Numbered from the stretch's first letter, positions 40,582-50,670 are shown. The stretch: DNA of 64,000 bases from Bacillus cereus (GCF_002584535.1 NZ_NUOT01000008.1:186001-250000), one strand, 5' to 3'. Notes: a model not told the origin generated them from the sequence alone. Numbers and translations are program-made.

Positions 40582-40875
40582 GATTTTCCCCCTCTACTTT
40601 CCTACCACTCTAGAGATTAAATAGGCACACGCTCTAAAAAGCGTGAAGTTCTTCACTTTCTTTTCTAAATTATACTTGGAAAGCTTCACTTTATTTTTAT
40701 ACATCATACCTTATTTTTCAACAAATGATAAGTTTTCTAATCAATTTGTTTCACAAAAATAGTATAGCACAACTCTTCCTTTTCTAACAGTTTTAATGTA
40801 TATCACATTCGGATAAATATGACACACTATTCTTATTAAAACTTCACAAAGTATAACTCATTATAACACCATAAT
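40582..40875. promoter_or_regulatory. Upstream region of pyc
   Basis: No gene. A CACGCT/AGCGTG hairpin lies at 40631-40648 in the presumed 5' UTR, and a TATACT box on the minus strand (complement of 40762-40767) could be the -10 of the pyc promoter, although the -35 is poor. The rest is AT-rich. Confidence 0.4.
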
Positions 40876-40912
40876 AAAAAGGCTTTGTGTCATCAAACAC
40901 AAAGCCTTTTTT
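40876..40912. terminator. Terminator of ftsW
   Basis: Perfect AAAAAGGCTTTGTGT/ACACAAAGCCTTTTT stem with loop CATCAA and T-runs on both strands. Confidence 0.88.
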
Positions 40913-42092
40913 ATTTTACAACAACAAGATGTGGCTCACCCTGTTCTTTTTTCTCATATACTTCTTTTTGTTGCTTCTCTTGTCGTTTCACGTAACTACC
41001 TATATTTATCAATATACCCATTGCAATTAAGTTCGCCATTAAAGAACTACCACCATAACTGATAAATGGTAAAGGTACACCAGTAAGAGGTATTAGCCCC
41101 GTCATACCACCAACAATAACAAATGTTTGTATCCCAATCAGACTAGCAATACCAATTGCAATTAAACTTCCAAATGGATCTTTGCACTTTTGAGCAATTC
41201 GCAATGCCCGAATAATAATAAGTAGCAAACTAATTAAAACAATCGCTACACCGATAAAGCCAAGTTCCTCAGATATAATCGCCATAATAAAGTCTGTATG
41301 TGGTTCAGGTAAATAACCGAATTTTTGTATACTGTTACTAAGTCCTCTACCATTTAGACCGCCTGATGCAATTGCAATAAAGGAATTCACCAGCTGATAT
41401 CCATCATGTTGAGTATCTTCAAATGGATTTAAAAACGCTGTAAAACGTGCCTTCTGATAATCTTCCAATGCATAGTTTCCAAATAAGTATAAAAGCGGAA
41501 TCCATACAATTGCACTTAATGCAATACGCTTTATCCACTTGTTAATCGGAACCCCTGAACAAAGGAACATAATTCCAACAATACCTATGATTAACAAAAC
41601 TGTACCTAAGTCATTTTGTTTTAGAATTAAAAATACTATTAATCCTATAAATAGAATTGTACCTGCTGATCCTTTCCATACTGAAGTATCTGTTTCTTGC
41701 CTTCTTGCAAAGAAACGTGCAAGTACGATAATGATAGCTATTTTAACAAATTCAGCCGGCTGTATACCAAACACCCAAGCTTGCGCACCATTTGCTTTCG
41801 TTCCAAGTAACAAAGATAACGAAAGCAAACCAATACTTCCTATCATCATTAGTAATAAAATAATTCTTTTTCTCCAAAACTGGTATGGAATCACAGCGAT
41901 TATCCCTAATCCAAATACTGTACCTATTCCTAATGCTAGTAGTTGCTTATAAAAAAAGTAATTAGCCGGTTTCTCATATTTTGTAACCGCTAAAATAGAG
42001 CTAGAACTGTATACCATTACAACTCCCAGTACACATAAAATAACAAGAGGAAGCAATAATGAATAATCCATTGACTTCCATACTTTTTTCAT
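40911..42092 (-). CDS. ftsW: Septal SEDS glycosyltransferase FtsW
   Basis: 393-residue polytopic SEDS protein that polymerises septal glycan with PBP2B. Signatures: VYSSSSILAV, GIQPAEFVK, LKQNDLGTVLL, LPEPHTDFIMA and PFISYGGSSL. The place between pyc and ylaN is the ftsW (ylaO) locus of Bacillus, separating it from SpoVE at 3-4 kb. A charged C-terminal tail (KRQEKQQKEVYEKKEQGE) is extra relative to SpoVE. Start ATG with AGAGGAT upstream. Confidence 0.93.
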   Translation of the reverse strand: MKKVWKSMDYSLLLPLVILCVLGVVMVYSSSSILAVTKYEKPANYFFYKQLLALGIGTVFGLGIIAVIPYQFWRKRIILLLMMIGSIGLLSLSLLLGTKANGAQAWVFGIQPAEFVKIAIIIVLARFFARRQETDTSVWKGSAGTILFIGLIVFLILKQNDLGTVLLIIGIVGIMFLCSGVPINKWIKRIALSAIVWIPLLYLFGNYALEDYQKARFTAFLNPFEDTQHDGYQLVNSFIAIASGGLNGRGLSNSIQKFGYLPEPHTDFIMAIISEELGFIGVAIVLISLLLIIIRALRIAQKCKDPFGSLIAIGIASLIGIQTFVIVGGMTGLIPLTGVPLPFISYGGSSLMANLIAMGILINIGSYVKRQEKQQKEVYEKKEQGEPHLVVVK

Positions 42093-42175
42093 TCAATATC
42101 CTCTTTCTGTTTTCAGTTTAATTGTTGTATTCCATATGTATCGCCATTCTTCCTGCTTTATTATACAAATAAAAA

Positions 42176-42198
42176 GCTCAAACTTAGTCAGTTTGAGC
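42176..42198 (-). terminator. Terminator of ylaN
   Basis: GCTCAAAC/GTTTGAGC stem with a 7-nt loop followed by TTTTT on the minus strand. Confidence 0.85.
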
Positions 42199-42215
42199 CC
42201 GCTTATTTGAACCCT

Positions 42216-42503
42216 TTATTGTTGTTTGTTTGTAAATGCTTCATGAAGTGCTGATAATTCCCGTTCGAGCTCTCCTAGCATTTCTTTCCCTTGCTCTTCT
42301 GGAATAAGACCAAGACGAACCGCAAAGTCAACTTCACGGGATAGTCCAAACATTTGCGTGTCAAGCACTTCTTCATATAATGGACATTGCGGCATCGTAA
42401 GGTGGTCCATTTGCACCTTAATAAGTCTTAAAATCTTCTCCGCATCCGCTTGTAGAAGGGCAAGTGCCTTTTCCTGATGATTTGCTACTGTCTCAGACGC
42501 CAA
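42216..42503 (-). CDS. ylaN: YlaN (UPF0358) family protein
   Basis: 95-residue helical cytoplasmic protein. YlaN is essential or conditionally essential in Firmicutes and has been linked to iron homeostasis and Fur. Conserved [27 protein letters not shown] region. Starts at TTG with GGAGGG seven bases upstream. Confidence 0.92.
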   Translation of the reverse strand: MASETVANHQEKALALLQADAEKILRLIKVQMDHLTMPQCPLYEEVLDTQMFGLSREVDFAVRLGLIPEEQGKEMLGELERELSALHEAFTNKQQ

Positions 42504-42656
42504 ATTGATTCCCTCCGTTTCCGTCCTACTCTCCTATCCTATCTATTAATATTAGCGATAGTTTTAATAAATTGCAATAGAAACATTTTTTGTGACAATC
42601 ATGTCTAATACTATTATACTGAAAAGTGGGAGCATAATACAAATGGGGGAACAACA

Positions 42657-43154
42657 ATGAGTGAAATTTTATTTATAAATGGAAACGTACGCTTTCCGAT
42701 CACACTTGACCCAAGCGTTTGGATTTTTGATGATCGAAAAGTAGATTTAACAACTTATTTCACCGAAACAAAAGAAGAAAAATCAGAATTAGAAGACTAT
42801 CTCAAGCATACTTCCGAACACTGGGATCGCGAAATTCGTGATGGTGCCGCTTTTCCACCTATACAACAAAGCGTAAAAAAATTTAAAAAAGAACAGCTTA
42901 TCACAGGAACGTTTGGCATACCACTTCATCCCTTTTTCAAAAATGCTGAGATTGTAGCAGAAGCAACACATGTTGAAATCCATACATTGCATGATTCCAT
43001 CACACTTTCATTAGAAGAAGCAAACAATGCTATTCTTGGATTTTCAAAAGATGGAAAACCATTGCGAGAAGATGGACCTGTTCACCTTTACTTTGGTGAT
43101 GGCTCTAATATAAACAATCCAATTCGAAATATCCGTAAGTTTACAATTATTTAA
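42657..43154 (+). CDS. ylaL: Conserved protein at the ylaL position
   Basis: 165-residue soluble protein, acidic and without transmembrane segments, between ylaN and phoH where B. subtilis has ylaL. Some database entries call relatives peptidyl-prolyl isomerase, but I see no recognisable isomerase motif, so I leave function open. Start ATG with GGGGGAA upstream; terminator follows. Confidence 0.72.
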   Translation: MSEILFINGNVRFPITLDPSVWIFDDRKVDLTTYFTETKEEKSELEDYLKHTSEHWDREIRDGAAFPPIQQSVKKFKKEQLITGTFGIPLHPFFKNAEIVAEATHVEIHTLHDSITLSLEEANNAILGFSKDGKPLREDGPVHLYFGDGSNINNPIRNIRKFTII

Positions 43155-43187
43155 AAAAAGGAGTGGGCAAAAGCCACTCCTTTTTTT
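43153..43187 (+). terminator. Terminator of ylaL
   Basis: Perfect 14-bp stem AAAAAAAGGAGTGG/complement with loop GCAAAAG and seven T residues. Confidence 0.88.
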
Positions 43188-43244
43188 AGCCTTTTACTAT
43201 CAGTAATATTTCTATCTCAAAATTCCACACATGCAATACAGTTA

Positions 43245-43287
43245 GACGCAAGCTAATAAATCCCCTCACTGATTAAAGTTCCACTTT
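43245..43287 (-). repeat. Dispersed intergenic repeat, copy at the phoH stop codon
   Basis: On the minus strand AAAGTGGAACTTTAATCAGTG begins at the phoH stop codon (shares its last bases) and continues with a GGGGATTTATTAGC block. The first 17 bases match the copy near 55.98 kb with two changes. It shows no hairpin as clear as in the other copies, so this one may be degenerate. Confidence 0.5.
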
Positions 43288-44614
43288 ATAATAAGTCCGC
43301 CGCTAATTGTGCTAAATTAGAGCGTTCTCCTTTTACAAACTTTACATGTCCACTAATTTTTTGTTCTTTAAATTTCTCTACAACATAGGTTAGACCATTA
43401 TTATATTCATCTAGGTAAGGGTGATCAATTTGTTGCGGATCTCCCATTAATACAATTTTACTTTTTTCTCCAACCCTTGTTAATATTGTTTTCACTTCAT
43501 GTTTCGTTAAATTTTGTGCTTCATCAATAATAATAAATTGATCTGGAATACTTCGTCCTCGTATATAAGTAAGTGCCTCTACTTCAATTGAACCCATTCC
43601 TGCTAAAATCGCATCTAATTCACCAGGTTTTTTTGTATTAAATAAATACTCTAGATTATCGAAAATTGGCTGCATCCACGGTCTTAATTTCTCTTCTTTT
43701 TCTCCCGGTAAATAACCGATATCCTTGCCGACTGGAACAATGGGCCGGGCAACAAGGAGTTTTTTATACAACCCTAAATCTTCGGTCTGCATAAGACCAG
43801 CAGCTAACGCAAGTAAAGTTTTACCAGTTCCTGCTTTTCCTGTTAACGTTACGAGTGGAATATCTTCACGAAGCAACAATTCTAATCCCATAATTTGCTG
43901 CACATTCCGCGGGCGTATTCCCCAAACTTGCTCATTATGAAAAATAAGTTTCTTCACCTTTTTCCCTGAATAATCAACAATTCCAAGCGCAGAACTAGAA
44001 CCACCTAATGCATCTTTCATCACAATAAACTGATTTGGATAAAATGGATGATTTGCAATTTCTGATAAAGGAAGTTCTCCTTTTTCATAGTAATAATTTA
44101 ACTGTTCTTTTGATATGTAGCCTTCTAAAAAACCTGAATATATATTGTCCACTTCAATGACACGATCACTTAAATAATCCTCTGCTTGTAAGCCAAGAGC
44201 ATCTGCTTTTACTCTTACAAGCACATCTTTACTTACTAAAACAACAGACTTTCCATCCTCTTTCTCTTGTTCTTCTAAAAATATATTTTTCGCAACAGCT
44301 AAAATGCGATTATCGTTTGTTTTTTCAACAAAAATATCTTGTAGTTGAACAAATGAGCGATGGTTTAATTCAATACGAAATGTCCCTCCATTTTCAAGGG
44401 GAATACTCTCATGCAATTTTCCTAATTCACGAAATTTATCTATCAGTTTAGATACATAACGAGCATTTCGCCCAACTTCATCCATGTAACGTTTTTTCGA
44501 ATCAACCTCTTCTAATACAACTGCTGGAATCACTACCTCATTTGTTTCAAAAGAAAAAATAGATAAAGGATCCTGCAAAAGTACATTCGTGTCTAACACA
44601 TAAATTTTATCCAA
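43286..44614 (-). CDS. ylaK: PhoH family protein with PIN domain (YlaK)
   Basis: 442-residue cytoplasmic protein combining an N-terminal PIN nuclease domain (KIYVLDTNVLLQD, with acidic residues down to DNRILAVAKN) and a C-terminal PhoH ATPase (P-loop GKAGTGKTLLALAAG, Walker B FIIIDEAQNL). PIN-PhoH proteins act as RNA helicase-nucleases in some bacteria; role in Bacillus unclear. TTG start with AGGGGG seven bases upstream agrees with the family start MxKIYVLD; a GTG seven codons earlier is less likely. Confidence 0.9.
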   Translation of the reverse strand: MDKIYVLDTNVLLQDPLSIFSFETNEVVIPAVVLEEVDSKKRYMDEVGRNARYVSKLIDKFRELGKLHESIPLENGGTFRIELNHRSFVQLQDIFVEKTNDNRILAVAKNIFLEEQEKEDGKSVVLVSKDVLVRVKADALGLQAEDYLSDRVIEVDNIYSGFLEGYISKEQLNYYYEKGELPLSEIANHPFYPNQFIVMKDALGGSSSALGIVDYSGKKVKKLIFHNEQVWGIRPRNVQQIMGLELLLREDIPLVTLTGKAGTGKTLLALAAGLMQTEDLGLYKKLLVARPIVPVGKDIGYLPGEKEEKLRPWMQPIFDNLEYLFNTKKPGELDAILAGMGSIEVEALTYIRGRSIPDQFIIIDEAQNLTKHEVKTILTRVGEKSKIVLMGDPQQIDHPYLDEYNNGLTYVVEKFKEQKISGHVKFVKGERSNLAQLAADLL

Positions 44615-44857
44615 CCTGTTACCCCCTGACTCCACTTTTAAATTTGTAGAACAAGGGTTTCATCCATGATTATGATATGGACGAACCATTGTTATAATTA
44701 TATGTAATGTATTAACGAGGTAGAATCTAAATTCATATAAATTAAAACTTTTCTCAATCATTTTTTTCATTTATAACTAGGTATCATATTCATCAAAATT
44801 TATATTTGAACATGGAACAAAGGTTACCTATTCACCCAGATTAAAATAGCAGTAAAA

Positions 44858-44882
44858 GGATGAACACCCATAGTACTCATCC
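44858..44882 (-). terminator. Terminator of the pyridoxamine oxidase-like gene
   Basis: GGATGA/TCATCC stem with inner pairs, followed by TTTTACT on the minus strand. The rest of the gap up to phoH is AT-rich with no gene. Confidence 0.65.
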
Positions 44883-44888
44883 ACTTTT

Positions 44889-45344
44889 CTACAATCCTTT
44901 CATTGCCGTTAAAACTTGGTTATCAAGTTTTTCAGCAGCACGAAGATCATAAGTTTTTTCATATGCTGGTTCCAAAGCAAGCTTTGCTCCATAAAACATA
45001 ACATCACGCACTTCTTGAACAGATACTTCTACTATAGTTAACTTAAGAGGAATCCCTTCCATTCTATCCGTTAAAATCTTTGCTTCACCGCTAATGGAAA
45101 ATACAGATTCATTCGCCATTACAGTGAGTACAAGCCCTGCATGATGGCGTAAATTTTCCGCAATACGAGATCGCCAATCAACTGCAAACCGAATACGCGT
45201 CTCATTCATTGCATATACCCATGAAATAGCACTTACATTTGGAACAGCCTTTTCAAAATCAATTGTTGCAATTGTTATAATACGTCCTTCACGTAAAGAT
45301 TGAACTAAAGAATCTGTCAATGTAGGTTCTACTACATTTGCCAT
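44889..45344 (-). CDS. Pyridoxamine 5'-phosphate oxidase family protein
   Basis: 151-residue protein with the split beta-barrel FMN-binding signature of the family (IITIATIDFEKAVPNVSAISWVY, then VDWRSRIAENLRHH and SISGEAKIL). Such short members bind flavin or heme and rarely make pyridoxal phosphate, so no substrate is assigned. ATG with GGAGGTG upstream. Confidence 0.8.
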   Translation of the reverse strand: MANVVEPTLTDSLVQSLREGRIITIATIDFEKAVPNVSAISWVYAMNETRIRFAVDWRSRIAENLRHHAGLVLTVMANESVFSISGEAKILTDRMEGIPLKLTIVEVSVQEVRDVMFYGAKLALEPAYEKTYDLRAAEKLDNQVLTAMKGL

Positions 45345-45486
45345 ATTTCCACCTCCAAAATTTTATTTATCTTAATGATAACTTATTTTTCGAATTGCGA
45401 AAATATTATTTTTTTCCTCCATAGTTCAAAAATATCAAATTTACATGCTATACTTATATCGATAGAATTTGTATTGAGGTGACGAA

Positions 45487-45687
45487 ATGAGAGTCAAATG
45501 TATGCTTTGTGATAAAAAAGAAGAGTTAGATGACGAAAATCCTATGGCCAAAAGGCTTCGTAACCGTCCTATTCATACATATATGTGCATGGAATGCACA
45601 GAACGTATTGCAGAACGTACAATAGAACGCCATGCAACCGGAAAATTCCACCTATATCGTGATAAAACAGTAGAAGATGAGTGGTAA
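45487..45687 (+). CDS. ylaI: YlaI, zinc-ribbon DUF2197 protein
   Basis: 66-residue protein with two CxxC pairs (CMLCDKKEEL and CMECTERIAE), expected to bind zinc. Function unknown. Start with GAGGTG upstream; single-gene unit with a terminator after it. Confidence 0.88.
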   Translation: MRVKCMLCDKKEELDDENPMAKRLRNRPIHTYMCMECTERIAERTIERHATGKFHLYRDKTVEDEW

Positions 45688-45693
45688 ACTGTC

Positions 45694-45729
45694 AAATAAG
45701 TCCTTAATCATTCGGATGAGGACTTATTT
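45694..45729. terminator. Bidirectional terminator after ylaI
   Basis: Perfect AAATAAGTCCT/AGGACTTATTT arms with a 14-nt loop, between convergent genes. Confidence 0.75.
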
Positions 45730-45999
45730 ATATTTCTCCGGCTCTTGTCTCATTTGATCTAAGAAACAATCTATAAGCTCTACTGGAAATCTTGTAGAAT
45801 GTTTTTCTCCGCCTCGTTTATATGTAACTAAATACATATCTTCTTTCTTTTCCACTTCCACATCACTTAATTGATGATCTTCATGCAACATATCATGAAA
45901 CAGCAAATATGTTTCTTGTGCAGCTGCATCATTGGGTCTTGCTTCCGCAACCGTTTTAATCGTTAACCAATTATATAATGTATCTTGTACAGAGCGCAT
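45724..45999 (-). CDS. Small conserved protein of unknown function
   Basis: 91-residue acidic protein beginning MRSVQDTLYNWLTIKTVAEA, no membrane segment. AAGGAGG directly precedes the ATG, and it lies 11 bp after ylaH, so it is probably the second gene of a pair. I do not recognise a named family. Confidence 0.75.
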   Translation of the reverse strand: MRSVQDTLYNWLTIKTVAEARPNDAAAQETYLLFHDMLHEDHQLSDVEVEKKEDMYLVTYKRGGEKHSTRFPVELIDCFLDQMRQEPEKYK

Positions 46000-46010
46000 A
46001 AAGAACCTCC

Positions 46011-46313
46011 TTAACTTACTCTTTGTTGCTTTGCTTGACGTAAACGTAATCTATAAATTCCTAGTACAATTGCGGCTACAACAAGTCCTTCTCCCACCGG
46101 CAACAAAACTCCTAAAAAAGTTAAGACTGTACATCCTAACGCCAGCGCCACATACACCACAATATTTTTTAATAGCGATAACTTCCTAGCAAACCCTAAA
46201 TTATATACAAGGGCACTTAAAAAAATCATTGTGCCATATAAAAGCCACATCCCTATTTCTGGATTCGTATCTACATTATATAATTTTGCGAAAAATGACA
46301 TTCTCTCTAGCAT
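46011..46313 (-). CDS. ylaH: YlaH-like membrane protein
   Basis: 100-residue integral membrane protein with three hydrophobic segments ([55 protein letters not shown]). Position between typA and ylaI and size match YlaH. GGGGGAG ribosome site. Function unknown. Confidence 0.83.
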   Translation of the reverse strand: MLERMSFFAKLYNVDTNPEIGMWLLYGTMIFLSALVYNLGFARKLSLLKNIVVYVALALGCTVLTFLGVLLPVGEGLVVAAIVLGIYRLRLRQAKQQRVS

Positions 46314-46492
46314 TATACTCCCCCTTATTTTGCAAAGATGAACGAAAACAACCCATATGAGTCCAATCCACTAACTAGTAGTACCTTGATTCTTACTTTT
46401 TAAATTCTATTTTCCCTACTATAAGAGTACCTTGCAGAAAAACTACTGTCTAGATAAAAGAGTAAATTTTCTAAAAAAATAAACAAAACAAA

Positions 46493-46519
46493 AAGCTGCC
46501 TTTTTTAAAAAGGCAGCTT
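46493..46519 (-). terminator. Terminator of typA
   Basis: AAGCTGCCTTTT/AAAAGGCAGCTT stem with a 3-nt loop, followed by TTTTTG on the minus strand. Confidence 0.82.
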
Positions 46520-46527
46520 CATATTTT

Positions 46528-48372
46528 TTACGCTTCTACAGATTTCTTTTTCTTAGCAGCTCTTTCGCGCTCACTCTTATCAAGAATCTTTTTACGAAGA
46601 CGAATTGATTCTGGAGTTACTTCACAGAACTCATCATCGTTTAAGTACTCTAATGACTCTTCTAGAGTCATTAAGCGTGGTTTTTTCATTGTTGAAGTTT
46701 GATCTTTCGTCGCAGAACGAATGTTAGTTTGTTGTTTCATTTTTACAACGTTAACTGTTAAATCATTCTCACGTGTATGTTCTCCGACAATCATACCAGC
46801 ATATACTTCTGTACCTGGTTCAACGAAGATTACACCGCGGTCTTCAACTTGCATAATACCGTATTGTGATGCTTTTCCTGTTTCAAGTGAAACTAGAACA
46901 CCTTGACGACGTCCACCAACTTGTCCAGCATGTACTGGCTGGTAGCAATCGAATGTATGGTTTAAAATACCGTAACCACGAGTTAATGTTAAGAATTCTG
47001 TTGTGTAACCAATTAAACCACGTGCTGGAACCATGAAAGTAAGGCGAACTTGACCGTTTCCGTTATTCACCATATCTAACATTTCACCTTTACGTGCACC
47101 CATTGACTCCATAATAGAACCAGTGTATTCTTCAGGCACATCGATTTGTACGCGTTCTACAGGCTCACATCTTACGCCATCAACCTCTTTAATAATTACT
47201 TCAGGCTTAGATACTTGTAGTTCGTAACCTTCACGGCGCATGTTTTCAATTAAGATAGATAAATGTAATTCTCCACGTCCAGATACAATCCATGCATCAG
47301 GAGACTCTGTATTATCAACACGTAAACTTACATCTGTTTCTAATTGTGAACGAAGACGCTCTTCAATTTTACGAGACGTAATGTATTTACCTTCACGACC
47401 TGCAAATGGACTATTATTTACAAGGAACGTCATTTGTAGTGTTGGCTCATCAATACGTAATAATGGTAACGCATCTTGATGTTCAACTGGACATACCGTT
47501 TCACCAACGTTAATATCTTCCATACCTGAAACTGCTACTAGATCTCCAGCTTTTGCTTCTTCAATTTCTTGGCGTTTTAATCCCATGTAACCAAATAGTT
47601 TTGTTACGCGGAATTGTTTTACGCTTCCATCGACCTTCATTAGTGCAACTTGTTGTCCTACTTTCATTGTGCCGCGGAATATACGACCTACCCCGATACG
47701 ACCTACATAGTCATTATAGTCAAGAAGTGCTACTTGGAATTGAAGTGGCTCTTCGCTGTTATCAACTGGTGCTGGAATATGTTCAATAATTGTATCAAAT
47801 AATGATTTCATATTCTCTTCTTGATTTGCTGGGTTTGAATCCAAGCTTGCTGTTCCGTTCATTGCTGATGCAAATACAACTGGGAACTCTAATTGATCTT
47901 CGTTTGCACCAAGCTCGATAAATAAGTCGATTACTTCATCAACTACTTCATCCGGGCGAGCAAAGTCACGGTCAATTTTGTTTACTACAACGATTGGAGT
48001 TAAGTTTTGCTCAAGAGCTTTCTTTAAAACAAATCGCGTTTGTGGCATACAACCTTCATATGCATCAACAACAAGTAAAACACCATCAACCATTTTCATA
48101 ATACGCTCTACTTCACCACCGAAGTCAGCGTGTCCAGGCGTATCTAAAATGTTAATTCGTTTATCTTCATAATGAATCGCTGTATTTTTTGCTAAAATTG
48201 TAATACCGCGTTCTCTTTCTAAATCGTTCGAATCCATTGCACGTTCTTCTACGTGCTCATTTGCACGGAACGTCCCCGCTTGACGTAATAATTGGTCAAC
48301 AAGTGTTGTTTTACCATGGTCAACGTGGGCGATAATTGCTATATTTCGTAAATCTTGTCGTTTTTTCAACAT
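46528..48372 (-). CDS. typA: Ribosome-associated translational GTPase BipA/TypA
   Basis: 614-residue EF-G-like GTPase involved in ribosome assembly and stress growth. G motifs: [18 protein letters not shown] and VNKIDR; a conserved C-terminal region follows with [10 protein letters not shown] and [11 protein letters not shown]. The ATG of MLKKRQDLR has AGGAG six bases upstream; a TTG two codons earlier is closer to that site and less likely. Confidence 0.96.
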   Translation of the reverse strand: MLKKRQDLRNIAIIAHVDHGKTTLVDQLLRQAGTFRANEHVEERAMDSNDLERERGITILAKNTAIHYEDKRINILDTPGHADFGGEVERIMKMVDGVLLVVDAYEGCMPQTRFVLKKALEQNLTPIVVVNKIDRDFARPDEVVDEVIDLFIELGANEDQLEFPVVFASAMNGTASLDSNPANQEENMKSLFDTIIEHIPAPVDNSEEPLQFQVALLDYNDYVGRIGVGRIFRGTMKVGQQVALMKVDGSVKQFRVTKLFGYMGLKRQEIEEAKAGDLVAVSGMEDINVGETVCPVEHQDALPLLRIDEPTLQMTFLVNNSPFAGREGKYITSRKIEERLRSQLETDVSLRVDNTESPDAWIVSGRGELHLSILIENMRREGYELQVSKPEVIIKEVDGVRCEPVERVQIDVPEEYTGSIMESMGARKGEMLDMVNNGNGQVRLTFMVPARGLIGYTTEFLTLTRGYGILNHTFDCYQPVHAGQVGGRRQGVLVSLETGKASQYGIMQVEDRGVIFVEPGTEVYAGMIVGEHTRENDLTVNVVKMKQQTNIRSATKDQTSTMKKPRLMTLEESLEYLNDDEFCEVTPESIRLRKKILDKSERERAAKKKKSVEA

Positions 48373-48512
48373 GTCCAACTCCTAGTGTCTTTTTAATCCT
48401 TCTCTATTATAAGAGTGAAGGGGATACAATGGCAATCAAAATAAAATCAAGAATGAAAATATAGTTGTATTCTTACTTTTGTGAAAGTAAAATGAAATTG
48501 GAGGGTGAAGAT

Positions 48513-48692
48513 ATGGAACAAATTCAGTACCGCTTTTTATTAACAGCTATTATCGGTGTTATTTTCTTAATTGGCATTGGAATTATGATTGCTGAAAATA
48601 GTCCCATCGGTATTATTATTTGCATTATCGGCACATTTGTTACAGTTGGATACGGATTTGTAACAAAACGAAAAATGCGTAAATCACAGTAA
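48513..48692 (+). CDS. ylaF: Small membrane protein YlaF (DUF5325)
   Basis: 59-residue protein with two hydrophobic segments (LLTAIIGVIFLIGIGIMIA and GIIICIIGTFVTVGYGF) and a basic C-terminal tail TKRKMRKSQ. Divergent from typA as ylaF is in B. subtilis. The ATG of MEQIQYRF has GGAGGG eight bases upstream. Function unknown. Confidence 0.83.
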   Translation: MEQIQYRFLLTAIIGVIFLIGIGIMIAENSPIGIIICIIGTFVTVGYGFVTKRKMRKSQ

Positions 48693-48696
48693 CAGT

Positions 48697-48732
48697 AAAA
48701 AGTAAGAAGCTTTTCGTAGCCTCTTACTTTTT
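48697..48732. terminator. Bidirectional terminator between ylaF and suhB
   Basis: AAAAAGTAAGA/TCTTACTTTTT arms between convergent genes. Confidence 0.8.
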
Positions 48733-48735
48733 TTG

Positions 48736-49527
48736 TTACTGTGATACAAATGGTAGTAACTCTTCATATACCCCCGGCTTCGCAACTAATACACTACTTT
48801 TTTCTACAATAGAAAGTGCTTTACCAGCAAACGTCGTCACTTTGCCATCGACTTCTTCTACAATAATCAGTCCTCCGCCAAAATCCCAAGGAGATAATCG
48901 CGGCGTCACGTAAGCATCTAATCTTCCTGTTGCAACATATACCATTTCTAGTGCCGCGCAACCATATGAGCGTGTTCCTCGTGCTTTTTTCACGAGCTTC
49001 ATCATTTTTTCCATATTAAGTAATGGATTATCAGTAAGCCACGTAGCATTTAAAGCAATAATCCCGCTTTCTAATGTACCTTTCTCTAAAGTGGGAATGG
49101 TTACACCGTTACAAAAGGCTCCTTCCCCCTTTATAGCATGATACAGTTCGTCATGAACCGGATCATAGATGAGGCCGATTTTTCCGATACCGTTCTCATA
49201 AATGCCAATTGAAATCGCAAAATTTCTTTTCTGATGAACAAAATTCATCGTACCATCAATTGGATCAATTAACCAAACAACCCCATCCGAAGAAGCAAGC
49301 TTATCTCCATATCCCTCTTCTCCTAAAATATAATGGTGTGGGTATGTTTCTTTAATTTTCCCAATCAAAAACTGTTCCGTTTCTCGATCCATATTTGTTA
49401 CTAGGTCAGCTGCATTTGATTTCGTCTCCACAATAAGCGTCTTTTGCAATGATGCCATTAAACGCTCACCAGCTTCTTGAATCCACTGTTTTGCATGTGT
49501 ATCGATTTCTTTCCATACCTCTTGCAT
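48736..49527 (-). CDS. suhB: Inositol monophosphatase family protein (SuhB/YktC)
   Basis: 263-residue Mg-dependent phosphatase of the IMPase/FBPase fold. Metal-binding motifs: GEEGYG, DPIDGTMNFVH and the C-terminal SPWDFGGG. In Bacillus YktC hydrolyses inositol phosphate in vitro (family knowledge); the in vivo substrate is uncertain. ATG with GGAG upstream. Confidence 0.92.
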   Translation of the reverse strand: MQEVWKEIDTHAKQWIQEAGERLMASLQKTLIVETKSNAADLVTNMDRETEQFLIGKIKETYPHHYILGEEGYGDKLASSDGVVWLIDPIDGTMNFVHQKRNFAISIGIYENGIGKIGLIYDPVHDELYHAIKGEGAFCNGVTIPTLEKGTLESGIIALNATWLTDNPLLNMEKMMKLVKKARGTRSYGCAALEMVYVATGRLDAYVTPRLSPWDFGGGLIIVEEVDGKVTTFAGKALSIVEKSSVLVAKPGVYEELLPFVSQ

Positions 49528-49564
49528 GTTTAAACACTCCGATCTACACTGTTCACAGAAAAAA

Positions 49565-49584
49565 CGAACCCTTTATAAGGTTCG
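49565..49584 (-). terminator. Terminator after the 62-residue gene
   Basis: CGAACC/GGTTCG stem with an 8-nt loop and six T residues on the minus strand, separating the 62-residue gene from suhB. Confidence 0.78.
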
Positions 49585-49615
49585 CACCAACTTAATTTTT
49601 ATACATATACTATTA

Positions 49616-49804
49616 TTACGCTTCTAAACGGATCATTTCAAGTCTTAGCACTTCTAGCTTTTGCACGCACTCTTCTTTTTTCTGATTATCATTTTCCATC
49701 ATTGCATCATATAGCGTTGCTAATTCATAATCTAACTCCAATCTTAGCACCGGAATTCTTTTTTCAGCATCTGTTCTCTTTAACGCGTTAATCACCTGTC
49801 TCAT
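49616..49804 (-). CDS. Small predicted coiled-coil protein, unknown function
   Basis: 62-residue protein, almost entirely helical and charged (ALKRTDAEKRIPVLRLELDY; QKLEVLRLEMIRLEA). A GGGAGGAGG site precedes the ATG and a terminator follows, so the gene is likely real although unnamed. Divergent from yktB. Confidence 0.72.
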   Translation of the reverse strand: MRQVINALKRTDAEKRIPVLRLELDYELATLYDAMMENDNQKKEECVQKLEVLRLEMIRLEA

Positions 49805-50011
49805 TTTTATTGCCTCCTCCCAATATTCGTCTGCCCTCGGACTAGAATTAACTTAATTTTCTGATTTTTTGTTTTATACTATACTATGTTGGATAAATCA
49901 TCTATGCAACAAAATTATATTTTTTTACTGAAGTTTTTTTGTACTGTTTTTTTTATGAATCGTACAAGCTATGCTAAAATAAAAAACAAACTAGGAGTTG
50001 GAGGAACTATC

Positions 50012-50638
50012 ATGACATTACAAACATTTAAATCAACTGACTTTGCTGTCTTTGCAGTTGATGGTCTCGAAGAACGAATGAATGCTATTAAAACGAATAT
50101 TCACCCTAAATTAGAAGCTCTAGGCGAGCAATTTTCTCATTATTTATCAGAACAAACTGGGGAAACTTTTTTCTATCATGTTGCAAAACATGCACGACGT
50201 AAAGTCAATCCACCAAACGATACTTGGGTTGCTTTTTCAACAAATAAACGCGGATATAAAATGCTGCCACATTTTCAAATTGGTTTATGGGGTACCCATG
50301 CTTTTATATACTTTGGTTTAATTTATGAGTGTCCACAAAAAGTGGAAGCGGCTCATGCCTTCTTAGAACATTTAAATGATTTAAAAACAAATATACCAAA
50401 TGACTTCGTTTGGTCCATTGACCATACCAAACCAGCTGTAAAATCGCATAACTCACTTGAAACAAATGACTTACAAAAAATGATTGAACGCCTAGCGACT
50501 ATAAAAAAAGCAGAGTTACTAGTTGGTATTCACATTTCTCCAGAAGAGTGCTCAACACTCGATGATGAACAATTTCTTGAGAAGATACAAACTACGATGC
50601 ACTCACTCCTTCCTTTATATAAAATTTGCAATCGATAG
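50012..50638 (+). CDS. yktB: DUF1054 (UPF0637) protein YktB
   Basis: 208-residue soluble protein of a family with known structure but unknown function. Conserved: [37 protein letters not shown] and [15 protein letters not shown]. The ATG of MTLQTFKS has GGAGG; the open frame extends 42 codons upstream through AT-rich non-conserved sequence. Confidence 0.9.
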   Translation: MTLQTFKSTDFAVFAVDGLEERMNAIKTNIHPKLEALGEQFSHYLSEQTGETFFYHVAKHARRKVNPPNDTWVAFSTNKRGYKMLPHFQIGLWGTHAFIYFGLIYECPQKVEAAHAFLEHLNDLKTNIPNDFVWSIDHTKPAVKSHNSLETNDLQKMIERLATIKKAELLVGIHISPEECSTLDDEQFLEKIQTTMHSLLPLYKICNR

Positions 50639-50642
50639 TAAG

Positions 50643-50670
50643 AAAACGGACAATTTATATTGTCCGTTTT
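50643..50670 (+). terminator. Terminator of yktB
   Basis: Perfect 12-bp stem AAAACGGACAAT with loop TTAT and TTTT. Confidence 0.85.
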
